A DNA stretch of 64,000 nt from Mycoplasma_H phocimorsus (GTDB lineage Bacteria; Bacillota_I; Bacilli_A; Mycoplasmatales; Metamycoplasmataceae). Of this stretch, positions 9,680 to 19,754 are shown piece by piece (within the stretch, counting starts at the first letter, position 1; each line of letters opens with the position of its first letter). The stretch lies in the NCBI RefSeq assembly GCF_030077865.1, contig NZ_JASDDP010000008.1; one strand, given 5' to 3'. The notes beneath the pieces were generated by a model. The model worked only from the letters and a program-made list of their open reading frames with translations, ran no database searches and was not told the DNA's origin. The translations under genes were made by a program, and so were the position numbers.

Positions 9680-11767
9680 ATGGCTAGAGAATATCAGTTA
9701 AAAGATTACCGTAATATCGGTATTATGGCTCACATTGATGCCGGAAAAACTACAACTACAGAACGTATTTTATACCACACTGGTAAAATTCACAAAATTG
9801 GTGAAACACATGAAGGTGCTTCACAAATGGACTGAATGGTTCAAGAACAAGAACGTGGAATTACAATTACATCAGCTGCTACAACAGCTTTTTGAAAAGG
9901 AAAAAGAATTAACATTATCGATACTCCAGGTCACGTTGACTTTACTGTTGAAGTTGAACGTTCACTTCGTGTATTAGATGGGGCTGTTGCTGTGCTTGAT
10001 GCTCAATCAGGTGTTGAGCCTCAAACAGAAACTGTTTGAAGGCAAGCTACGAACTATAAAGTTCCTCGTATTATTTTTGTAAATAAAATGGATAAAGCAG
10101 GGGCTAACTTTGAAGCTGCTGTTAAATCAGTACACGATAGATTAAATGGAAATGCGGTTGCGGTTGCATGACCAATTGGTGCCGAAAGTAGTTACATAGG
10201 GCACATTGACCTAGTTGAACTAAAAGCATATGAATTTGACGGACAAGCGAATGAAGAATTTAAAGAAATTGCAATTCCTGAAGATTTAAAAGAAACAGTT
10301 GAAATTAAAAGACAAGAATTAATTGAAGCTGCTGCTTCATTTGATGATGAATTAATGATGAAAGTTCTTGAAGGCGAAGAAGTTTCTGTTGAAGAACTAA
10401 AAGCTGCTATAAGAAAAGCTACATTAACAGCTCAATTTTTCCCTGCATTTTGTGGAACAGCTTTTAAAAACAAAGGTGTTAAAGCTATGCTTGATGGTGT
10501 TGTAGATTATATGCCTTCACCATTAGATGTTCCTGCTATGACAGCTCACTTAGGTGAAGAAGAAGTTGAAATTATTCCTAGTGATGAAGGAGAATTCACT
10601 GCTTTAGCATTTAAAGTGGCTAACGATCCATTCGTAGGTTCATTAACATTTTTTAGAGTTTACTCAGGTGTTTTAAATAAAGGAACATATATTTACAATA
10701 CAACTAAAGATGTAAAAGAACGTATTGGTCGTGTTTTACAAATGCATGCAAACTCAAGAAATGAAATTGATGAAGTTAGAGCCGGAGATATCGCTGCTGC
10801 CGTTGGACTTAAAAATACAACAACAGGTGATACATTAGTGTCTGAAAAAGGTAGAAAATTAGTTCTAGAAAAAATGGTATTCCCAGAACCAGTTATTTCA
10901 CAAGCTCTTGAACCAGAATCAAAAGCTGCTACAGAAAAACTTTCAATTGGATTACAAAAATTAGCTGCTGAAGATCCTACTTTTAAAACATATACAGATG
11001 AAGAAACAGGACAAACAATTATTGCTGGAATGGGTGAGTTGCACCTTGATATTATTGTTGATCGTCTTAAGCGTGAATTCGGTGTTCAAGCTAAAGTTGG
11101 GGCACCACAAGTAAGTTACCGTGAAACTATTACAAAACAAGCTGAAGTTGAAGGAAAACATATTAAACAATCTGGTGGACGTGGACAATATGGTCACGTA
11201 TGAATTAATTTTGAACCAAACCCAGATGGTGGATTTGAATTTGTTGATAAAATTGTTGGTGGTAAAATTCCTAGTCAATACATCAAATCAATTCAAAAAG
11301 GTCTTGAAGAAAAAATGGCAGCTGGTATTCTAGCCGGTTATCCAATGATCGATGTTAAAGCTACATTATTTGATGGATCATACCATGATGTCGATTCATC
11401 AGAAATGGCATATAAAATTGCTGCTTCTAAAGCTCTTACAAAAGCTAAAGATGCCATTGGTACAATTCTTTTAGAACCTATTATGGACGTTGCCGTAGTT
11501 ATTCCTGAAGATTACTTTGGAGATGTTATGGGCGACTTGTCTCGTCGTCGTGGACAAATTAAAGAAAATGAAACAAGAAGTGATGGAGCACATGTATTAA
11601 AAGCTGACGTTCCATTATCAGAAATGTTTGGATATGCTACTGATTTACGTAGTATGACAGCTGGTCGTGGAAATTACCAAATGCAATTTGATCATTATGA
11701 AAGATGTCCAAAAAACATTGCTGATGAAATTATTAAAAAACGTAATATCAAAGATATCGATGATTAA
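9680..11767 (+). CDS. fusA: Elongation factor G
   Basis: 695 residues. The GTPase drives translocation of tRNA and mRNA on the ribosome and aids recycling. G1 AHIDAGKT (17-24), the RGITI switch, DTPGHVDF and NKMD are all present, followed by the EF-G domains II-V ending in the family's [17 protein letters not shown]. The start is only 6 bases after the rpsG stop, with no Shine-Dalgarno match, so translation is probably coupled to rpsG. A strong terminator follows. Confidence 0.98.
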
Positions 11768-11814
11768 TAATTAAACAAAAAACATACTTAAACTTAAAAA
11801 TTTAAAAATAAAAC

Positions 11815-11840
11815 AAAAACGAGGGTTTTCCTCGTTTTTG
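11815..11840. terminator. Bidirectional terminator
   Basis: Stem AAAACGAGG / CCTCGTTTT around GTTTT, between the convergent fusA and deoA genes; A and T runs flank both sides. Confidence 0.9.
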
Positions 11841-13136
11841 TTATTCCATTTTATCTAAAATAATAGTATTTTCAACGGGTTCTTTTTCAATTTTAAATGC
11901 TGCTTCTAATTCATTCTCTAGTTTAATATCGATTGGATTTGAAGAGTATAATGTAAAAATTAAATCTCCAGCATTAACTTTTTCATTAGTTTTTTTATTA
12001 ATTGTAATACCAGCTTCAGGATCAATAACATCTTCTTTTACCATTCTGCCGGCCCCTAGTTTCATTGCAACATTACCAAAAATTAATGAATTAAATATAT
12101 TCATGTAACCGCCTGATTTAGCTGTAATTTCTTTTTTATATTTAGGTTTTCAAAAATCTGCATCTTTAAGGGCTTCAACATCACCGTGTTGAGCTTCAAT
12201 AAATTCATAAAATTTATCTAAGGCTTTGCCGTTAGCAATAACTTCTTTTACCATTTTAATAGCAGCAGAATAATCATTAGCAACTTTGGCTTGTACTAAC
12301 ATTGTTGCTGCAGAAGAATAAACTAAATCATTAAAATCTTCAGGCCCATTACCTTTAAGTGTTTCAATTGCTTCAATAACTTCATTTTTATTACCAATTT
12401 GTCTACCAATTGGTCTTGACATATTAGTAATTTCAGCACGAACATCAACATTTAATTCTTTACCTATACTAATCATAGTTTTGGCTAATAATCTTGCCGA
12501 ATCAAGATCTTTCATAAAAGCGCCTTCTCCACATTTAACATCTAAAAGAATTGCATCTGCTCCAGTTGAAAGTTTTTTAGACATAATTGAACTTGCAATT
12601 AAAGGTATTGAGTTTACTGTTCCAGTAACATCACGTAATGCATAAATCTTTTTGTCAGCAGGAACAAGTTGTCCTGTTTGACCAATTACAGCAATTTTAT
12701 GTTTTTGAACTGTTTCAATAAATTCTTTTTCATTTAGTTCAATTTTGAAGCCAGGAATGGTTTCAAGTTTATCAAGAGTTCCACCAGTATGACCTAGCCC
12801 TCTTCCTGACATTTTGGCAACAGGCACTCCAAGCGCGGCAACAATTGGTGTTACTGATAAAGTTGTTTTATCTCCTACACCCCCTGTTGAGTGCTTGTCT
12901 ACTTTAATACCAGGAATTATATCTAAATTAATAGTGTCACCTGATTGAATCATTACTTTTGTTAAATGTCCAAGTTCAACAGGATTCATTCCGTTAAACA
13001 CAACCGCCATTAAAAATGCTGACATTTGATAATCAGGAACGCTACCTTCCACATAGCCGTTAATAAGAAATTCAAGCTCTTTTTGTGAAAGTTCTTGATT
13101 TTGAACTTTCTTTATAATTATATCAACTGCTCTCAT
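11841..13136 (-). CDS. deoA: Thymidine / pyrimidine-nucleoside phosphorylase
   Basis: 431 residues, typical length. It splits thymidine (or uridine) with phosphate into base and (deoxy)ribose 1-phosphate in nucleoside salvage. The glycosyltransferase-3 signature is visible: KVDKHSTGGVGDKTTL (about 79-94), KMSGRGLGHTGGTLDKLE, and ALRDVTGTVNSIPLIASSIMSKK. The C-terminal domain follows (GAGRMVKEDVIDPEAGI). The start codon overlaps the deoD stop by one base (TAATG), so the two genes are translationally coupled. Pyrimidine-nucleoside phosphorylase (pdp) is the alternative name; substrate choice cannot be read here. Confidence 0.93.
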
Positions 13137-13834
13137 TATGCTAACTCCAATGCAATTTTCATCATATCATTAAATGAGCTTTGTCTTTCTTCGGCAGTAG
13201 TTACTTCATGAGTAATTAAATTATCTGAAATTGTTAATAAACAAGCGGCTTTTTTACCTAATTTTTTAGCATTTGCAAATAATGCAAATGATTCCATTTC
13301 AACACAAATTGCTTTAGTAGCATTAATTGTATCTTCAGTGCTTCTTGAGCTATAAAATACATCAGAAGAGTGAACTCTCCCTTGTGTTACAGAAATATTT
13401 AATTTCTCAGCTAATTTTAAAATTTTATTATTAAGGCTTTTGCTTGGTTTTGTAATATGTGTATTTTTGCCTAAAACCAATTTAGCAAAAGCAGTGCTGT
13501 CTGAATAAGCTTCAGTAGCTAAAACAGTTTGATATAGACCTAAATCTTTTTGATATGATCCGGCACTGCCAATTCTAATAATATTTTTTACATCATAAAA
13601 CTTAAATAATTCATAACTGTAAATACCCATAGAAGGACAACCCATTCCTCCTCCGGCAACAGTAATTTTTTTACCATTGTATTTACCAGTATACATAAGC
13701 ATATTTCTAACATTGCTTACTAATTTAGGATTTTCTAAGTATGTTTCAGCAATATATTTTGCTCTTAGAGGATCTCCTGGCATTAAAACGGTTTTTGCTA
13801 TTGAACCTTCTTTTGCGTTTATATGTGGTGTCAT
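13136..13834 (-). CDS. deoD: Purine-nucleoside phosphorylase
   Basis: 232 residues. It cleaves purine nucleosides with phosphate, feeding base salvage and sugar phosphate metabolism. The DeoD type is shown by MTPHINAKEGSIAKTVLMPGDPLRAKYIAE at the start, IRIGSAGS, and VEMESFALFANA near residue 180. AAAGGAGA precedes ATG. It heads the deoD-deoA operon; the upstream gap to 13905 holds AT-rich promoter-like sequence (TATAAT near 13862). Confidence 0.95.
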   Translation of the reverse strand: MTPHINAKEGSIAKTVLMPGDPLRAKYIAETYLENPKLVSNVRNMLMYTGKYNGKKITVAGGGMGCPSMGIYSYELFKFYDVKNIIRIGSAGSYQKDLGLYQTVLATEAYSDSTAFAKLVLGKNTHITKPSKSLNNKILKLAEKLNISVTQGRVHSSDVFYSSRSTEDTINATKAICVEMESFALFANAKKLGKKAACLLTISDNLITHEVTTAEERQSSFNDMMKIALELA

Positions 13835-13903
13835 TTAATCTCCTTTTTCATAACTTAATTATTATAATACTTTTATTAATATCAATTAATTAATATATTG
13901 CGA

Positions 13904-13924
13904 TAAAAAAATGCCAAAGCATTT
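13904..13924 (-). terminator. Terminator of the small monooxygenase-like gene
   Basis: Minus-strand stem AAATGC / GCATTT with loop TTTG and a run of seven T. It overlaps the stop codon of the gene. Confidence 0.75.
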
Positions 13925-14207
13925 AATAAATTGAATTTAATAAATAGGGTACAAAATTACCATTTAAACAATCAGCAATTTCAGTAGCAAATTTCTTAAA
14001 ATGGGCTGTTTTTTTGTGTTCAAAATAACTATTTTTATCAGCCCATCTATAATTAAAAAAGAATTCATCTTTATCTTTAATTTTTCCATATTCAAGCGAT
14101 AAATTTAATAATTCTTTTCTGGTTTCTTCTATATAAGCATTGGCAAATTTCATAAATTTTTCAATTTTATCATGTTTTATCTTGTATTTTACAAGTAAAA
14201 AATTCAT
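13923..14207 (-). CDS. Small dimeric alpha-beta-barrel (ABM-type monooxygenase-like) protein
   Basis: 94 residues. The pattern of a first beta strand (MNFLLVKYKI), a long helix (DKIEKFMKFANAYIEETRKE), then strands including FFFNYRWADKNSYFEHKKTAHFKKFATEI fits the antibiotic-biosynthesis-monooxygenase / YgiN-like fold, where H and aromatic residues line a small pocket. Function in the cell is unknown; such proteins act on quinones or haem-like compounds elsewhere. The start at MNF is chosen because AAAGGA lies 6 bases upstream; an ATG 24 bases earlier has none. Divergent from ptsH. Confidence 0.55.
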   Translation of the reverse strand: MNFLLVKYKIKHDKIEKFMKFANAYIEETRKELLNLSLEYGKIKDKDEFFFNYRWADKNSYFEHKKTAHFKKFATEIADCLNGNFVPYLLNSIY

Positions 14208-14272
14208 TTTTATCCTTTCAAATAACAACAAATGTTATTTTTAGTTTCATAATTATTTCATAAATATCAAAC

Positions 14273-14301
14273 TTTACAATTAATATAATTTATATCATAA
14301 T
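14273..14301 (+). promoter_or_regulatory. Candidate ptsH promoter
   Basis: TTTACA at 14273-14278 and CATAAT at 14296-14301, spacer 17. Several other TATAAT-like sites overlap, so the exact start is unsure. Confidence 0.4.
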
Positions 14302-14338
14302 ATAATTGTTAGTATAAATTAATTTATAAGGAGTAAAT

Positions 14339-14605
14339 ATGAGAAGAATTGAAGTTCAAATTACAGACCCTATTGGACTACATGCTAGACCAGCATCTTT
14401 CTTATGTCAAGAAGCTGGCAAATACGAATCTGACATCTTCTTAAAAAAAGATACCACAACAGCTAATCTAAAATCAATTATGAATATTATGTCTCTTGGG
14501 ATTAAAACGGGTGAAACTGTATTGATTGAAGCAGAAGGTAAGGATGAAGATCAAGCTATTGATGCACTTATCAAAATAATGCAAGAACAAAAAATTATTG
14601 ATTAA
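14339..14605 (+). CDS. ptsH: HPr, phosphocarrier of the sugar PTS
   Basis: 88 residues. HPr carries phosphate from enzyme I to the sugar-specific EIIA proteins. His15 in GLHARPAS is the phosphorylated residue, and Ser46 in LKSIM is the regulatory site used by HPr kinase in Firmicutes. AAGGAG lies 6 bases before ATG. It stands alone, divergent from a small unknown gene; its terminator is the end hairpin of an IS3 remnant. Confidence 0.97.
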   Translation: MRRIEVQITDPIGLHARPASFLCQEAGKYESDIFLKKDTTTANLKSIMNIMSLGIKTGETVLIEAEGKDEDQAIDALIKIMQEQKIID

Positions 14606-14624
14606 TTAAGAATTTGCAAATAAA

Positions 14625-15090
14625 AACACTAAGCGCATATAGACTAGTTACAACAAAATTTAACATAATATTGTTTTGCATCATAGCAAGCCGCTATGGT
14701 GTTTTTAAATTCAAATTTTTTAAATTTTTTCTCTGTTATATTAATTTATATAATTGTTTATACACTTTTTAACTTATAGTAAGTTAAATTTTTATAGTTT
14801 AAATGTTTTTAATCATTTTGATTTTAAATCAAAAAATTAGAATTCTGTTTCTCTATTATCTAAAGAATTGGCAATTTTTGAAAGCGATACTAACCATTAT
14901 TTCTTTTAATTATATTTATATATTCAGTGCTACTGTATCTACTGCCATAATTTTAATAAATTATAAACTTATTTCCTTTTTTCACTTTTAATAGGCCATC
15001 TACATTTTTTAAAAATAAATTTAAATCATTGCATTTTGAAAGGTTTTAACTGATAATTTGCCTAGTCTTATGACCCTAGGTTTCTAAGTT
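14625..15090 (-). mobile_element. Decayed IS3-family remnant (minus strand)
   Basis: The minus strand from 15090 to 14810 matches the transposase part at 17600-17830 closely at DNA level (shared stretches around the second catalytic Asp: ATTATGGCAGTAGATACAG, and CGCTTTCAAAAATTG for SRVGNS). Stops and deletions destroy the frame. The right-end hairpin (CACCATAGC / GCTATGATG, 14679-14701) lies beyond it and is now the terminator of ptsH. An apparent plus-strand reading frame here is antisense to this remnant. Confidence 0.65.
14679..14706 (+). terminator. ptsH terminator derived from an IS end
   Basis: Stem CATCATAGC / GCTATGGTG with loop AAGCC and five T. The same kind of hairpin stands at the right end of the IS3 copies at 17965 and 61733. 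Confidence 0.7.
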
Positions 15091-15221
15091 TGATTAAATT
15101 TATAGCAGATATATATTATTTATAATAATATGCTGAATTGCAAGCTGAAGCGCAACACATCTATTTTTATGTAAAATAAATGTGATCGTTCAACTTTTTT
15201 CATAGTTTTGGCATAAAAAAA

Positions 15222-15600
15222 GTGTCCCCATATTTGAAACTTAAATAAATTAAAAAATTATATAACAAAAAATATTATCACTTGATAAAAGAAAAAAGAT
15301 TTTTTATTTAAAAAGCTCTTGAATATAACTTCTTTATTTGTTCAATTGCCAGAAAAATCAAAAAATCCTTTCAACAATTTCTAAAGAAGAAAAAGAAATT
15401 TAAATAAATTTAAATCCTAAAGAGAAATATCAAGTGCAACACATACGCGTTTGATATTTTTTTATTTTATCTTTTAATTTGTAACTTCAAAAAAATTGCT
15501 TATAACATGAATAAGGAATAACAAAAAATGTCTCAAAACAAATCGAGACTACCATAAATCAAAATTTTAAATACATTTGAAAACTTTCTTAAAAAGTTGA
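15222..15600 (+). mobile_element. IS30-family remnant with internal deletion
   Basis: About 15270-15405 encodes a degraded IS30 N-terminus (YYHLIKEKRFFI, then SIARKIKKS) and 15410-15460 encodes the C-terminal end (PKEKYQVQHIRV). The catalytic middle is missing. The downstream non-coding part to 15600, including a GTCTC/GAGAC hairpin, matches 2690-2840. The end of the scar lies about 240 bases before the lipoprotein gene at 15841. Confidence 0.6.
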
Positions 15601-15840
15601 ATAACTTATTTTCGATTTTCTAAAGAGAGTGGCTCTTGAGATGATTTTCAACCGAAAGCTATAACAAGAGCTATTTTTATCAGAAGATCAAAATCATATA
15701 TAAATACCATACTCGCTAATTATTAAATATATAAAGTTATCAATATTACACCTCATATTTAACTTTAGAATAAAATAATAAATATTTTTTATATATATTT
15801 AATAATATAATAATATTTATATTTTGTATTAAGGGGTTGT

Positions 15841-16305
15841 ATGAAAAAAATACATTATTTTTTAGTAGGTCTTTCATTAATAATTGTTCCTGGTATAGTA
15901 ATTTCTTGTAATAGAGAAAATGCAAAAAACATTATAGCAAAAAGTGGTTTTAAACAAAACATAAAGCCTAAAGAACAAGAAAAAAAACAACAAGAATTGC
16001 CAAAAATTAAAAAATTAGAAGTGGAAAGTAAAAAAGAGCAAGATGCTCAAAAAGAGCTAAAAAAGGCTGGGGAAGCAAAAGAAGAAGTGAGGCTAGAAGC
16101 AGAAAAACAATTTTGAAATGGCTGGTGATATAAAAAAAATGCGGTTAAAATTTCTAATACGCCTAAAAGCCTTACTGATAAAATGAGCAGTAATCCTTGA
16201 AAAACTATAGGTGTTGGTATAGGGATAGGTTTTGCAATGCAATTTGTTCTTGGGGCCGCAATAGTAATTGGTACATATATAACTGGTCAACATCAGGGGG
16301 AGTAA
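15841..16305 (+). CDS. Small lipoprotein with C-terminal membrane helix
   Basis: 154 residues. The signal peptide has a lipobox IVISC with Cys23. Residues 40-90 are highly charged (Lys, Glu, Gln) and likely helical; residues about 122-148 form a glycine-rich membrane helix (GVGIGIG, GAAIVIG). The protein would thus be held at both ends. GGGG at 15834-15837 before ATG (15841) is a weak ribosome site. The next gene has the same build and starts 3 bases after this stop, so they form a pair. No family recognised. It lies between IS scars. Confidence 0.7.
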
Positions 16306-16308
16306 ATA

Positions 16309-16755
16309 GTGCAAAATAGTAGTTTTATGAAATTAAAAAAAGTATTATGAATTGGTGTTTTTAGCTCTATAAGTGTGTTGCCAACAATTGTAATTTCCTG
16401 TCAAAAAATTAAAAATAACCGACAAGAAAGCAAAAAAGAAATTAATAATAAAATCAAAAAATTATCAGTGCAGCACCGTTCAGTTAAATTAAAAAACGTT
16501 TTTGCTACAACAATAGAAAATACAAAATTAAAAAATAATGTAAATAAAAATGTTCAGCTTGCAAAAGTTAGTTTAAGTGAAAATAAAGAAAGCTTGCATC
16601 AAAAAAATACTAAATGAATATCAAGGCATCCTTGAATATCATTGGGGCTTGCTATATGTTCTACATTTGTTTTTTTACCTTTTACTTATATATTAACGCA
16701 ATGTGTCGTTGGGCTTGTAAACCCGGCCAAGAACAAGCAGCCAAAAGTAAGATAG
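16309..16755 (+). CDS. Small lipoprotein with C-terminal membrane helix (partner)
   Basis: 148 residues from the GTG at 16309, preceded by GGGGAG at a spacing of 6; an in-frame ATG at 16327 lacks such a site, so GTG is preferred. The lipobox is IVISC (Cys31 from GTG). The middle is basic and Asn/Lys-rich, and residues about 109-137 form a membrane helix. The build matches the preceding gene though the residues differ. The Shine-Dalgarno site lies inside the end of the upstream gene, so the two are coupled. Function unknown. Confidence 0.65.
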
Positions 16756-16768
16756 AACAATAAAATTT

Positions 16769-16794
16769 AACATCTGTCAATACGGATGTTTTTT
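16769..16794 (+). terminator. Terminator of the small lipoprotein pair
   Basis: Stem AACATCTGT / ACGGATGTT (one G-T pair), loop CAAT, then a T run. Confidence 0.85.
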
Positions 16795-16818
16795 AGTAAT
16801 TTTATTAAAAAGTTTATT

Positions 16819-18028
16819 ATGTCGAAATGTTTTACAAAAGAGAAAAATAAAATTATTTTTAAAGCATATTTAAGGAACGGCTATTCAATAGCATTTATAT
16901 AATTATTAAAATATTATTGCCGGATATAAATTATGTGACAAGCGATAATTTGAAATCGCAAATTAGAAGAATAGAATATTTTTATATTATGATGAAAAAA
17001 TGTAAGATTTATTAGTATAAGGTAAAAAAGCATTAATAGAAAGTCAACTAAGTTGATTATTCTAAACCCAATTTAGATGAATTTAAAATTAAAGAGTTAG
17101 AAAAAAGCAAGTCGTTATTACGAAATTGTAAAGAATAAACCACATAAAATAAAGAAAAATAAATCAATTAAAATAAAAATAATAATGTTATTGAAAATAC
17201 TAGATATAATTAAACAGACAATTTTTAAATACTTAAAACAAACAAATAAAAATACCAAAAATTTAATTAGTTTAAAAAAATTAACTAAATAGTTTAATTA
17301 TTAAAATATTTGAAAAAAATTATGGAAAAGCGCGATTAAGTTAATATATTGATCTAAAATATGGCATTTTTAAAAAGTATTGCATTTTAGAGTGATATAT
17401 AAACTGCTTAGGTCTTAAATATGAAATTAGAATAAAACACAAAGATCAAAAAAATGTAACAGCTAAAATTAAAAATATTGTTAATAAAGATTATAATGAT
17501 ATGTTAATTAGAAATATTTTTGCCATCGCTATAACTTATATAAGGGATGCAAATGATTTTAAATAGAATCATGTTTTTTCTATAATAATAAGTCATAATA
17601 CTAAAAAAATCATCAGTTAAAATCCTTTAAAATACAATGATTTGAATTTAGTTTTAAAAAATGTAGATGACTTATAAAAAGCGAGAAAAGGAAATAAGTT
17701 TATATTTCATTAAGATTATGGCAGTGGATACAGTAACACTGAATATATAAATATAATTAAAAGAAATAATGGTTAGGTATCGCTTTCAAGAGTTGGTAAT
17801 TCAGTAGAAAATCACAAGATTAAATACTGATTCTCAATTTTAAAGTCAGAATATTTAAACAGAATCAATATAAGCAAAATGACATTAAAAGAACTTAAAA
17901 AAATTACAAGAAATTTCATAAATTGATACAACAATGACAGAATTCAAAGTAATTTGGATGAAAAACACCACGACAAATGGCCGTGGTGTAAAATAAATTT
18001 AATGGTGACATTTTTTTGTCCATGTTTA
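16819..18028 (+). pseudogene. Decayed IS3-family transposase
   Basis: The region follows the element at 60561 from its first codons (ATG at 16819) to the right end. Recognisable pieces are the SRVGNSVENHKIKY segment, LKSEYLNRINISKMTLKEL with the catalytic Glu, and YNNDRIQSNL-like sequence. Stops occur throughout. The right-end hairpin (ACACCACG / CGTGGTGT, 17965-17989) and right inverted repeat GTGACATTTTTTTGTCC... (18005-18028) remain; no clear left repeat was found. The rsmG stop lies 6 bases beyond. Confidence 0.8.
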
Positions 18029-18033
18029 GTTTT

Positions 18034-18702
18034 TTATTTAAAATTTAATACCTTTGATCAGCTTCATGGCATGGTTGCAAGTGGTTTAGCGCCATGCTTG
18101 TAAGCAATAATATTCAAATCTTTTTTATTAATTTCTAATTTTTGAATACTTAATTGTAATTTTAATAATTTAATTGCACTATAAGATTCTTCAATTTCTA
18201 AAAGATATTTGGGTCCTTTAATAAATGAAAATAATGTATTTTCATTTCCTAAATGATATGTGGATAAAATCAAGTTTTTAAGAGAGGAAACGGCTCTGGC
18301 AGTAATAAAATTAAATGTTTTATTAATAACTTGCTCAGTTCTATCATTAATAATTTCAAAATTTAAATTTAATTTTTCTTTTACAATTTTTAAGAACTTA
18401 ACTCTTTTTTGCAATGGCTCTATAATTGTTAATTTAACTTTTGGATTAACTATTAAGTATGGAATACAAGGGAAGCCGGCGCCCGAACCAATATCAGCTC
18501 AGGTTGAGTTGTCTTTAATATTTAAATTTTCAATATATTTAATAGACTCATATATTCCTTCCGCCCAAAGAATATCACCTTCAAAACCTGTTAAGTTCAT
18601 TACTTTATTATATTTGTGGATCAAAGCAACATATTCCTCAAGTTTATTGTATGAATTTGGAAATAAATTTTTAATTTTTTTCTCTCAACTCATCAACTTC
18701 AT
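18034..18702 (-). CDS. rsmG: 16S rRNA (guanine-N7) methyltransferase RsmG
   Basis: 222 residues. It methylates G527 of 16S rRNA with SAM. The family core is seen: YNKVMNLTGF, DIGSGAGFPCIPYLI (SAM motif), and ARAVSSLKNL. The start at MKLMSWEKK overlaps the prs gene by 32 bases; a second ATG 9 bases later is equally possible. Reading TGA as Trp extends the end past MP to PWSWSKVLNFK, stopping 6 bases before an IS3 right end. This tail may be altered by that insertion. Confidence 0.88.
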
Positions 18703-19654
18703 CTCTTATTGCTTTATAAATATCGCTAACGCTTTTACCATTATTATATGCATCAATAGTGTCGGCAATAAAATTAGTTAAACTTATAACTTTTAATTTA
18801 CTAAATTTTTTTTCATTTTCAGAATTATCAATTGAATCGGTAATAAATACCTTATCAACATATTCTGAATTTTGTAAAGCATCAAATCCTCTTGAAAATA
18901 TTCCATGGCTAGCAGCTAAATAAACTTTTTTAGCCCCATTTTCTTTGGCTACTTGAGCAGCTTTAATAATTGTTCCGCCAGTATCAATCATATCATCAAC
19001 AATAACAGCAACATCACTATTAACTTTACCAATCATTCCCATAACTTCTGATTTATTGGGACCAACTCTACGTTTATCAATAATAGCAATTTCTATGTTG
19101 TCAGCAATTAATTCAGCTAACAATCTTGCTCTTACAGTTCCGCCATGATCAGGAGAAATTACTGAAACATGTTCATTTGATTTGACTAATTCTTTTGCAA
19201 AAATATATTGTGCTCTTAAATCATCAACAGGAATATCAAAAAAGCCTTGAATTGCAGGGTTGTGAAGATCAACACATGTCATTCTGTTTGCACCAGCCGT
19301 TTGTAAAAGTTTGGCAATTAAACTGGCACCAATAGGTTGTCTACCTTTAGCTTTTCTATCTTGCCTTGAATAACCATAGTAAGTTAAAACGATGTGAATT
19401 GATTTTGCACTAGCCCTTTTAAGAGAATCTATAAATAATAATATTTCAATAATATTATTGTTTACAGGTTTTGATGTATTGGCGATTACGAACACGTCCT
19501 TGTTTCTAACACTAACTTCAGACACGAGCATTATTTCGCCATCAGCAAATACTGTTTTATTAATTTCTGAAAGATCTACATTTAATCTTTTTGCAATTTT
19601 TTCCCCTAATTCTTTTGAATTATCAAGGGCAAACAATAAAAATTTGTTTTCCAT
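18671..19654 (-). CDS. prs: Ribose-phosphate pyrophosphokinase
   Basis: 327 residues. It makes PRPP from ribose 5-phosphate and ATP, the entry to purine, pyrimidine and NAD salvage. Family landmarks: FADGEIMLVS, GYSRQDRKAKGRQPI (ATP site), VDLHNPAIQGFFDIP, SPDHGG and the PRPP loop VIVDDMIDTGGT at about 215-226. AAGGA precedes ATG. The 3' end overlaps rsmG, so the pair forms one unit transcribed leftwards. Confidence 0.96.
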   Translation of the reverse strand: MENKFLLFALDNSKELGEKIAKRLNVDLSEINKTVFADGEIMLVSEVSVRNKDVFVIANTSKPVNNNIIEILLFIDSLKRASAKSIHIVLTYYGYSRQDRKAKGRQPIGASLIAKLLQTAGANRMTCVDLHNPAIQGFFDIPVDDLRAQYIFAKELVKSNEHVSVISPDHGGTVRARLLAELIADNIEIAIIDKRRVGPNKSEVMGMIGKVNSDVAVIVDDMIDTGGTIIKAAQVAKENGAKKVYLAASHGIFSRGFDALQNSEYVDKVFITDSIDNSENEKKFSKLKVISLTNFIADTIDAYNNGKSVSDIYKAIRDEVDELREKN

Positions 19655-19754
19655 ATTTCCTTCTCTATATATATTTAATTTATATAAAAATATTATAATA
19701 ATATATATTGTTACATTTATAAATTATTATAAAAAAATAAGAAATAGAGGTGTT

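Noticed and set aside
14803..14991. Plus-strand reading frame of about 60 codons in the gap after ptsH
   Set aside because: It is antisense to a decayed IS3 transposase remnant and has no ribosome site.
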